A stretch of DNA of 11,057 bases from Acidobacteriota bacterium (GTDB lineage Bacteria; Acidobacteriota; Terriglobia; Terriglobales; Acidobacteriaceae): contig JAJZHR010000034.1 in the NCBI GenBank assembly GCA_021810815.1, positions 1 through 11,057 on the forward strand, read 5' to 3'. The notes below the pieces were generated by a model. It made no database searches. It worked only from the letters and a program-made list of their open reading frames with translations, and was not told the DNA's origin. Both the position numbers and the translations under genes were made by a program. Numbering within the stretch: position 1 is the first letter of the stretch; each line of letters begins with the position of its first letter. Of the stretch, positions 5,196 through 11,057 are shown in pieces.

Positions 5196-6571
5196 TCAAG
5201 TCCATCCGAGCAGAAATCCCGCCCATGCTTCACCTGGCCGTGCCGCTGGTGCTGGCGGAGCTTGGATGGATGTCCATGGGCATCGTGGACACGGTGATGG
5301 TGGGCCACCTGCCCAACTCGGCGGTTTCTCTGGGGGCGGCGGCGCTGGGGCAGGTGCTGTTCCACACGCTGGCGTTCGGGATCGGCGGCGTGCTGCTGGG
5401 TCTGGATACGGTGCTCTCGCAGGCGTATGGCGCAAAGCGCATCGACGATGCCAACCGGTCGCTGCAGCATGGTGTGATCCTTGCGGCCGCGCTGACGGTG
5501 GCGCTGATGGGGATCACGGCGCTGATGCCGCTGGGCCTGGACCGCATCCCCATGGATCATCGGGTGCTGGAGCATACGCTGCCGTTCCTGAACGCGCTGA
5601 ACTGGAGCACGCCAGCGCTGCTGCTTTGGATGGTGCTGCGGCGGTACCTGCAGGCGTTCAACCACGTGCGGTCGATTGCGGTGACGCTGGTGTCGGCGAA
5701 CCTGATTAATATTCTGGGGAACTGGCTGTTCATTTTCGGGCACAGGTGGGTTCTGGAGCTTGGCGGGCGGGCAGTGGTGGTGGCCATTCCGGCGTATGGA
5801 GTGACGGGGTCGGGGGGGTCGACGATGGTGTCTCGCTGCTACCAGGCGCTTTTCATGCTGGCGGCGGTGATTTATTACGACCGGCGGCACGGCTACGGAT
5901 TGTTGAAGACGAAGTTCCGCTATGAGTGGGAGCTGCTGCGCGAGCTGATTGTGATTGGCGGGCCGGTGGGAGCGCAGATCTTCATCGAGATCGGGGTGTT
6001 CGCGGCGGTGACGGCGGTGGTTGCGACCTTCGGGCCGCTGCAGCTTGCGGGGCACCAGATCGCGCTGGACTGCGCCAGCTTCACGTTCATGGTTCCCATG
6101 GCGGTGAGCGCGGCGACGTCGGTGCGCGTGGGGCAGGCCATTGGCCGCGAAGACCCGCGAGGAGCGGATGCTGCGGGGTGGGCCGGCATCATCCTGGGGG
6201 CGGGTTTCATGCTCTGCTCGTCGGTGGTGTTCGTTTCGATTCCGCGGCTGATCGCGCGCGGATTTTCGCCGGATCCTGCGGTGATCGCCGCCGCTGTGCC
6301 GCTGATCTACGTGGCCTCGGCGTTCCAGTTTTTCGACGGGATACAGATTACGGCGACCGGAGCCTTGCGCGGCGCGGGCAACACCAAGGCGGGACTGATC
6401 ACGCACAGCATCGGCTACTGGTGCGTCGGTCTGCCGGTGGGGCTGTTCTTCGCGTTCCGGCTGCATCTGGGGGCTCTGGGGCTGTGGATGGGACTGTGCG
6501 CCGCGCTGATGATCGCAGGAATGGCGTTGATTTCAATCTGGAGAAGGACGGCGCTGGGCCTGAGCGCGTGA
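5189..6571 (+). CDS. MATE-family efflux transporter
   Basis: This 460-residue inner-membrane antiporter of the NorM-like MATE family exports cationic drugs or metabolites in exchange for Na+ or H+. Two six-helix halves are visible, the first from about 15 to 235 and the second from about 250 to 455. Conserved acidic residues match the cation-site positions of NorM: D34 in GWMSMGIVDTVMVG, E267 in GAQIFIEIGVF and D383 in FQFFDGIQ. Further family motifs are QAYGAK (79-83), LAGHQIAL (286-293), VRVGQAIGRE (312-321) and TGALRGAGNTK (390-400). The start is ATG at 5189, with no clear Shine-Dalgarno. M13 is an alternative but would trim the usual pre-helix segment. The promoter must lie in or upstream of the repeat array, or transcription may come from the small gene at 4802. 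The substrate is unknown. Confidence 0.95.
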   Translation: MRVKSIRAEIPPMLHLAVPLVLAELGWMSMGIVDTVMVGHLPNSAVSLGAAALGQVLFHTLAFGIGGVLLGLDTVLSQAYGAKRIDDANRSLQHGVILAAALTVALMGITALMPLGLDRIPMDHRVLEHTLPFLNALNWSTPALLLWMVLRRYLQAFNHVRSIAVTLVSANLINILGNWLFIFGHRWVLELGGRAVVVAIPAYGVTGSGGSTMVSRCYQALFMLAAVIYYDRRHGYGLLKTKFRYEWELLRELIVIGGPVGAQIFIEIGVFAAVTAVVATFGPLQLAGHQIALDCASFTFMVPMAVSAATSVRVGQAIGREDPRGADAAGWAGIILGAGFMLCSSVVFVSIPRLIARGFSPDPAVIAAAVPLIYVASAFQFFDGIQITATGALRGAGNTKAGLITHSIGYWCVGLPVGLFFAFRLHLGALGLWMGLCAALMIAGMALISIWRRTALGLSA

Positions 6572-6640
6572 ATCGCGCTGGCGTGGCAGGGCGCAGAGGC
6601 CGGATCGGCTGGCTGCGCGGGCAGCGACAGAGGCGTATTC

Positions 6641-8671
6641 CTACTTCTTTTTGGGCGTCGCTGGAGGCAGAGGCGGAGGCAAGGGCGTGTTGTCGTCCGG
6701 AACCATGTTGACGGGCGCTGTGGGGTCGGTGACGACAGGGGCGGCTGGAGTCGATGCGGGAGCGGGCGAGGTTGTTTCTGGAGGGGCGGTGTTCTCCTGC
6801 GCCTCTGCCTTCAACTGCCGCTGGGTCTGGAACTGCTCCTTCAAGCCCCTCTCCGCGGCCTTCCGTGTGTCGGGCTGTCCATCGCGCACGGCCAGGGCGG
6901 CTTTGTACTCGGCCAGGGCGTCGGTGCGCTTGTTCTGAATGTCGTCGATGCGGCCGAGATAGATGTGCGACCAGGCCAGAGTGCGCAGGTCATGCGAGAG
7001 CTTGATGGTCTGCTGATAGCTGGCGGCCGCCTCTTCCATGTCCCCTTGCATGCTGGCAATGCGCGCCAGCAGGAAGTTGGCCCTGGCCAGGTCGCCTGTT
7101 TTGGAGTCGAGCGTCTTCTGCGCGAGGGCTTTTGCGCCGGCCACGTCGCCTTTGATCAGGTCCATCTCGGCCAGATCGAGTCCATGGAGCTGGCGCGGAG
7201 CGCGGCGGACGACATCGGCCGATCCCTCGGGATAGAAGTCGATATTTTCGGCGATCTTCTCCTGCTTGGAGATGTCCATGCTGAAGATCATTTCGCCCAT
7301 GTATTCCTTCAGGCTGACAGGATTCCTCTCCAACTGCTGCATCTGCTGGTAGAAGTATTCGGTGAGGATGTAGCCCTGCCGCATGTCGCGCTCGACCAGG
7401 GCCTGGCGCGCCGCCTCTGCCTGCTTCAGGTAGTTGGAATACTCCTGGCTGTATAGCTCGAGTTCAGCGCGCTGCTTCACGGCACCCGGGCGGACGGGGG
7501 GAGTTTTGCCGGTGACGGCCTGAATGTCGAGCGTGCGTGCCTCGATGGCGCGAATGAGGCACTCCGTCATCAGGGCGATGATGTCGCTGCGGTAGGTGAA
7601 GTCGAGAGGAGCGTCGCGGACGGTTTTCAGCAGCGGGAGCAGCGGCTCCATGGAGGTTGCTTTGGCGTAGACCAGAGGCTCGATCTCATAGTGCAGAAAG
7701 GTGTGGCGAATCTGGTCCATGTTGATGGAGATCGTGTCGTTCTTGTGTGCCTTGCCAGGGCTGGCAGGATCGGCGGTCGAGCCTGCTGCTGCCGGGGCCG
7801 CTTTCCGCACGGGCGAGGAGACCACGATGTAGTCGCCGCCGTAGATGCGGGCGTTCGTCTGACCCGGGGCGAGCATGGGCTCCAGCAGAACCAGGAAGCG
7901 GCGGTCGTTGTAGCCGCTGGTGGGCTGCTTCAGGTAGATGTTGGTTTCCATGATGGTTTTGGTCAGGGGATCGTGAACCAGATTCTCGATCTCGTCGTAA
8001 TCGGGGCGATGCTTGACCCATATTTCATGCATCTGGATGGCGGCGGCGAACCTGCGAAGCTGGGGCAGAATGCCCATGACCTGGGTGGAGTCCGGCGGCA
8101 TCTCGGTTTCGTCGGTGCCCGGCTCGAGCGCGGGGGGAGGGGTGAGGTAGAGAGCGAGGGAGATGTATTGGGCGAGGTCGCGGCCGGGATCGCTCAGGCG
8201 GTGCTCGCGGATGTATTCGCACATGCCGTCGCGGGCATCGCGGGCGGGGGCAGAGGCTGCCAGCGCGTTGTCCACGTCGGAGCGCACGGCCTTGCGCACG
8301 GGGTCGGACTGGTCAAGCTCGTAGTCGTATCCGCAGGCGTTGAGAGCGACCGCGACGTCGAAGAGGGCCTCGCTGGATTGGACGCTGATGGGGGGGCCGG
8401 TCGGGTCGACTGCGGTGGGCGGCGGCGGAGGTGCTTCGGGCGTTTGCGGGACTTCGTCCGGAGCGGGAAGCTCCACGGCTCCGGTGGTTTTTCCGATGGA
8501 GATTTTTCCGGAGCTTGAGGTGGAGGTTGATTTTGTCTGCTGGCAGAAAGCGCGTGGGGCCGGGGACAGAGCGAGGGTCGCAAGGACAAGCGGAGCGACG
8601 GCAAGAGGAGCGAGGGAGCGAAGGAGTCCGACCGGGGGCCCTGATGGAGGGCGTTTGCGATTCAATACCAT
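6641..8671 (-). CDS. Exported TPR protein of unknown function with peptidase-like HxxxH
   Basis: A 676-residue protein whose N-terminus reads as a signal peptide (basic start, hydrophobic 17-36, likely cut near PRAFCQQ at 39-45). A Thr/Ser- and Pro-rich linker follows (46-95). A large conserved-looking region (100-480) includes IRHTFLHYEIEPL (321-333) and ALMTECLIRAIEAR (366-379). C-terminal TPR-like helices lie at about 498-600, with repeats around AEMDLIKGDVAGAKALA, LLARIASMQGDMEEAAASY and GRIDDIQNKRTDALAEY. The tail is Pro/Ala-rich and ends PKKK. H323-x3-H327 with E370 downstream resembles a gluzincin zinc site, but the usual Glu after the first His is Thr here. The start is ATG at 8671, with no clear ribosome site. 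It converges with the MATE gene (69-base gap). I cannot name a family; periplasmic or surface location is inferred. Confidence 0.85.
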   Translation of the reverse strand: MVLNRKRPPSGPPVGLLRSLAPLAVAPLVLATLALSPAPRAFCQQTKSTSTSSSGKISIGKTTGAVELPAPDEVPQTPEAPPPPPTAVDPTGPPISVQSSEALFDVAVALNACGYDYELDQSDPVRKAVRSDVDNALAASAPARDARDGMCEYIREHRLSDPGRDLAQYISLALYLTPPPALEPGTDETEMPPDSTQVMGILPQLRRFAAAIQMHEIWVKHRPDYDEIENLVHDPLTKTIMETNIYLKQPTSGYNDRRFLVLLEPMLAPGQTNARIYGGDYIVVSSPVRKAAPAAAGSTADPASPGKAHKNDTISINMDQIRHTFLHYEIEPLVYAKATSMEPLLPLLKTVRDAPLDFTYRSDIIALMTECLIRAIEARTLDIQAVTGKTPPVRPGAVKQRAELELYSQEYSNYLKQAEAARQALVERDMRQGYILTEYFYQQMQQLERNPVSLKEYMGEMIFSMDISKQEKIAENIDFYPEGSADVVRRAPRQLHGLDLAEMDLIKGDVAGAKALAQKTLDSKTGDLARANFLLARIASMQGDMEEAAASYQQTIKLSHDLRTLAWSHIYLGRIDDIQNKRTDALAEYKAALAVRDGQPDTRKAAERGLKEQFQTQRQLKAEAQENTAPPETTSPAPASTPAAPVVTDPTAPVNMVPDDNTPLPPPLPPATPKKK

Positions 8672-8710
8672 GTCAGGTGTGAGTCTATGGAAGGCGGCTG
8701 GGAACGGTCA

Positions 8711-8950
8711 ATGAGGCGGGAGGCTGCCTGGAGGGAGCTTCAGGATCTGGACGGAGCGGAGCGGGAAAGTGCTTTTGGAATCTGGCATCTGGCTTTGCAG
8801 CAACATTTTCTCCGGATGGGGTTATTGAGTACATTGATCGCGGCGGCGCTGGGTATCCGGGCGTCTCCGGCGAAAGCCCGCCCATCCTCGAAGTCCGCCG
8901 CAGCAGGGATTGGCGGGCCAACGAAGGATGTTCCGGAGAGGACACTATGA
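8711..8950 (+). CDS. Doubtful short ORF ending in ATGA with the WXXGXW gene
   Basis: An open frame with ATG at 8687 or 8711 reads through to TGA at 8948-8950, overlapping the next gene's ATG (8947-8949). From 8711 it has 79 codons, with a hydrophobic patch (MGLLSTLIAAALGI) and Trp/Leu-rich helix-like text. It would occupy the whole divergent region, leaving little room for promoters, and it contains heptamer repeats. I recognise no family, so it is listed only as a possibility. Confidence 0.2.
   Translation: MRREAAWRELQDLDGAERESAFGIWHLALQQHFLRMGLLSTLIAAALGIRASPAKARPSSKSAAAGIGGPTKDVPERTL
8774..8794. repeat. Heptanucleotide repeat, three units
   Basis: Three phase-locked 7-base units, tttggaa, tctggca and tctggct, lie in the divergent region between the TPR and WXXGXW genes. 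The period matches the array at 5013-5068 but the unit sequence differs. Three degenerate copies are weak evidence. Confidence 0.45.
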
Positions 8951-9966
8951 AGGCACTTCGCCCGATGCGGGCACTTCTTCTGACGCTGGCCATGATGGCC
9001 GTTCCTGCGGCATCGTTCGCAGGCGTTTTTCTCTCGGTTGGCATTGCTCCTCCACCGCTGCCGGTGTACGCGCAGCCGGTCTGCCCTGGTCCGAACTACA
9101 TCTGGACGCCGGGATACTGGGCGTATGGGGACGATGGCTACTACTGGGTGCCAGGCACGTGGGTGATGGCTCCTCAGACGGGCATGCTGTGGACGCCGGC
9201 GTACTGGGGGTGGGGCGGGAGCGCGTTCCTTTTCCATGCCGGCTATTGGGGGCCGCACATCGGCTTCTACGGCGGCATCAACTATGGGTACGGCTACGGC
9301 GGATTTGGGTATGAGGGAGGCTACTGGAACCACGGGGCCTTCGCCTACAACCGGACGGTGAACAACATCGACGTCACCAATATCCACAACACCTACAACC
9401 GCACCGTGGTCAACAACAACACGACGCGCGTGAGCTACAACGGCGGCAAGGGCGGCCTTGCGGTGCAGCCACGACCGCAGGAACTCGCGGCGCAGCGGGA
9501 GCAGCATGCGCAGCCGACCTCGGCGCAAGTGCAGCACCAGACCGCCGCCAGCCAGAGCCGCATGCAACTGGCGTCGGTGAACCATGGAACGCCGGCCATC
9601 GCAGCCACGCCGCGCCCGGGAGCGTTCAACTCCTCCAATGCCGTCCATCCCAGCCCGGGGCCTCAAGCCAACGCCAGAACCGCCAACAACAGCGCTCAGA
9701 GCCGTAGTGCGCAACCCGGAGGCGCGCAGCAGAATGCTCAGACGGCTGCCCGTTCCCCACAGCAGCAATCCCGGCCGCTGCAGCAGGCAACGCAGCGGCC
9801 ACAGGCGCAACAGCAGAATCGTCAGCAGCAAAGACAGCAACTGCGGCAGCAAAGACAACAACTGCGGCAGCAACGGCAGCGGCAAAGACAACAGCAACGG
9901 CAGGCGCAGCGGCGTCAACCGGGCGGCCACGCGCAAGGGGGCGGTGGAGGGCCGCACGGAGTCTGA
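8947..9966 (+). CDS. Secreted WXXGXW-repeat protein with Gln/Arg-rich tail
   Basis: This 339-residue exported protein has a clear signal peptide (MKALRPMRALLLTLAMMAVP, probable cut after ASFA-25). Residues 50-125 carry aromatic/Gly repeats of the YXWGXW/WXXGXW type: WTPGYWAYG (53-61), WVPGTW (67-72), WTPAYWGWG (82-90) and HAGYWGPHIG (97-106), then GYGYGGFGY. Next comes an Asn/Thr stretch (NRTVNNIDVTNIHNTYNRTV, 135-154). A low-complexity Ala/Gln region ends in a strongly basic Gln/Arg tail (292-323) and GGGGGPHG. The function of such proteins is unknown; a cell-surface or outer-membrane-associated role is inferred. AGAGGA lies five bases before the ATG, the best ribosome site in the window. 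The gene is divergent from the TPR gene. Confidence 0.92.
   Translation: MKALRPMRALLLTLAMMAVPAASFAGVFLSVGIAPPPLPVYAQPVCPGPNYIWTPGYWAYGDDGYYWVPGTWVMAPQTGMLWTPAYWGWGGSAFLFHAGYWGPHIGFYGGINYGYGYGGFGYEGGYWNHGAFAYNRTVNNIDVTNIHNTYNRTVVNNNTTRVSYNGGKGGLAVQPRPQELAAQREQHAQPTSAQVQHQTAASQSRMQLASVNHGTPAIAATPRPGAFNSSNAVHPSPGPQANARTANNSAQSRSAQPGGAQQNAQTAARSPQQQSRPLQQATQRPQAQQQNRQQQRQQLRQQRQQLRQQRQRQRQQQRQAQRRQPGGHAQGGGGGPHGV
9826..9867. repeat. 21-bp in-frame tandem repeat inside the WXXGXW gene
   Basis: Two adjacent 21-base units (9826-9846, 9847-9867) differ by one base and encode QQRQQLR twice; a partial third follows. The unit is a whole number of codons, so copy-number change would lengthen or shorten the basic Gln/Arg tail without a frameshift. 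Confidence 0.88.
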
Positions 9967-10007
9967 CGGGTGGTTGGCCGACGGACGCTGTCCGAGGGCT
10001 GCTGAAG

Positions 10008-10047
10008 TCTGTTCTGTCCTGCTCTGTCCTGCTCTGTTCTGTTCTGC
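10008..10047. repeat. Pentanucleotide microsatellite, eight units
   Basis: Eight contiguous 5-base units in phase read tctgt, tctgt, cctgc, tctgt, cctgc, tctgt, tctgt and tctgc. They lie 42 bases after the WXXGXW stop and 128 bases before the GH105 ATG. A small hairpin (cggac/gtccg, 9982-9994) precedes them but has no T-run. The array lies in the likely leader or promoter-upstream region of the GH105 gene. Confidence 0.85.
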
Positions 10048-10175
10048 GGGTTGCGGGCTGTGGGGTTCGCTGGCGTTTGCTGAGGTTCGCCGCTGCAGCG
10101 ATGTATCATTCTCTCGTTCGGGAGTCGCTGTTTTGCGAAGCCCTGTTTCCCAATCCGCACGTGAGAGTCCATCGA

Positions 10176-11057
10176 ATGACGTTCCGGTTCAAGCCCCTTT
10201 CCTCCGCCTTGCTGCTTGCCTTCGCCACCATTGCCGCAGCGGCGCTTTTCGCGCCAGCTTTGCGGGCTGCAGAGCCCGTCTCCAAGGAGACGGCAGCGAC
10301 CATCATGACGCTGTTCCCCAATGGCCGCGGGGACAAGTGGAACTATGACGAGGGCACCGCGTTGGAGGGGATGGACAAGGCGTGGTTCGCGACCTCCGAC
10401 GGTGCGTATTTCAACTACATTCAGCATTGCGTGGACCGTTTTGTTGGCGCGGACGGGTCGATTGCCACCTACAAGCCGGACGAGATGAGCCTGGACAATG
10501 TGCTGATGGGGCGTCAGCTTCTGCTGCTGTACAACGTGACCGGCAAGGAGAAGTATTACAAGGCGGCGACGCAGATCTACGACCAGTTGAAGCAGCAGCC
10601 GCGCATTCCCGAGGGCGGCTTCTGGCACAAGAAGCGCTATCCGGAGCAGATGTGGCTGGACGGCCTGTACATGGCCGAGCCGTTCTACGCGGAGTACGCG
10701 CAGGTATTCCACCACACGGCGGATTTCGACGATGTGGTGAAGCAGTTCGAACTGATGGAGCGACATGCGCGCGATCCGAAGACCGGCCTGCTCTACCACG
10801 GCTGGGACGAGTCCAGGCAGCAGCGCTGGGCGGACAAATCCACTGGCGACTCGCCCAGCATGTGGAGCCGCGCGATGGGATGGTACGCGATGGGCCTGGT
10901 GGACACGCTGGACTACCTGCCGCAGGACTACGCCGGCCGAGCGAGCCTGATCGCGATGCTGAACCGGTTTGCCGCAGCCATTGTGGTGCAGCAGGATCCT
11001 GACACGGGCGTGTGGTACCAGGTGACCGACAAGCGGCAGATGAAGGGGAATTACGGG
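10176..11057 (+). CDS. GH105 unsaturated glycuronyl hydrolase, 3' end off the window
   Basis: This partial gene gives 294 codons up to the window edge. The family (YteR/RhiN type) removes the unsaturated uronic acid left at the non-reducing end by pectin or rhamnogalacturonan lyases, through hydration of the double bond. The signal peptide covers about 1-32 (cut near ALRAAEP), so the enzyme is periplasmic or secreted. Matching motifs are D107 in MSLDNVLMGR, EQMWLDGLYMAEPF with the probable catalytic Asp D162, YHGWDES (H208) and SMWSRAMGWYAMG (228-240). ATG at 10176 is preferred; an in-frame GTG at 10161 would add five residues (MRVHR). A TATCAT hexamer at 10104-10109 could be a -10 box, but no well-spaced -35 is visible. 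No lyase or transporter partner is seen before the window ends. Confidence 0.93.
   Translation, partial: MTFRFKPLSSALLLAFATIAAAALFAPALRAAEPVSKETAATIMTLFPNGRGDKWNYDEGTALEGMDKAWFATSDGAYFNYIQHCVDRFVGADGSIATYKPDEMSLDNVLMGRQLLLLYNVTGKEKYYKAATQIYDQLKQQPRIPEGGFWHKKRYPEQMWLDGLYMAEPFYAEYAQVFHHTADFDDVVKQFELMERHARDPKTGLLYHGWDESRQQRWADKSTGDSPSMWSRAMGWYAMGLVDTLDYLPQDYAGRASLIAMLNRFAAAIVVQQDPDTGVWYQVTDKRQMKGNYG

Noticed and set aside
5812..5818. G7 run inside the MATE gene as a phase-variation tract
   Set aside because: Seven G in a GC-rich gene is common; the frame is intact and nothing else suggests switching.
4688..6466. Minus-strand open frame of 592 codons opposite the MATE gene
   Set aside because: The product is Arg/His/Pro/Gln-rich antisense text; the plus-strand MATE protein has all expected motifs.
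6572..6640. Bidirectional terminator between the converging MATE and TPR genes
   Set aside because: Only a 4-bp stem (gccg/cggc) could be found and no T-run follows in either direction.
8783..8799. Sigma-54-like promoter (TGGCAT ... TTTGCA)
   Set aside because: The distance between the GG and GC pairs is 11 bases rather than 10, and the match arises from the local heptamer repeats.

Overview
The window is GC-rich chromosomal DNA, most likely from an acidobacterium of the Terriglobales/Acidobacteriaceae type (Granulicella, Terriglobus or Edaphobacter relatives). This is an inference from gene style: a lytic transglycosylase with an acidobacterial-looking N-terminal region, a WXXGXW-repeat secreted protein, a GH105 glycosidase and weak Shine-Dalgarno use. 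No marker gene in the window proves it. No tRNA, rRNA, CRISPR array, transposase or phage gene was seen.

Layout. From 1 to about 4680 five genes lie on the minus strand. In transcription order they are a Cof-type HAD phosphatase (4677-3754), a lytic transglycosylase (3747-2968, six bases after the phosphatase), an LPG-synthase-type membrane flippase (2764-1691), the ribonucleotide reductase repressor nrdR (1607-1128) and an NAD-type isocitrate dehydrogenase (1016 to beyond base 1). A short divergent region separates the phosphatase from a small two-CxxC protein (4802-4996, plus). A MATE efflux transporter follows on the plus strand (5189-6571). It converges with a large exported TPR protein of unknown function (8671-6641, minus). 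A 275-base divergent region then leads to a secreted WXXGXW-repeat protein (8947-9966, plus) and a partial GH105 unsaturated glycuronyl hydrolase (10176 to beyond the end, plus).

Functionally these are ordinary housekeeping and envelope genes: central metabolism, dNTP control, cell-wall turnover, lipid transport, drug/cation antiport and plant-polysaccharide degradation. I see no coherent new multi-gene system.

The unusual content is between the genes. Nearly every intergenic gap carries its own short-period tandem repeat: 24 bp x2 before nrdR; two small hairpins plus 29 bp x3 before the flippase; 7 bp x8 followed by about 19 bp x7 before the MATE gene; 7 bp x3 in the 8.7 kb divergent region; and 5 bp x8 before GH105. 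Several of these sit where short reading frames end in ATGA overlaps with the next gene. The large TPR protein also has an HxxxH motif resembling a zinc-peptidase helix that lacks the usual glutamate.
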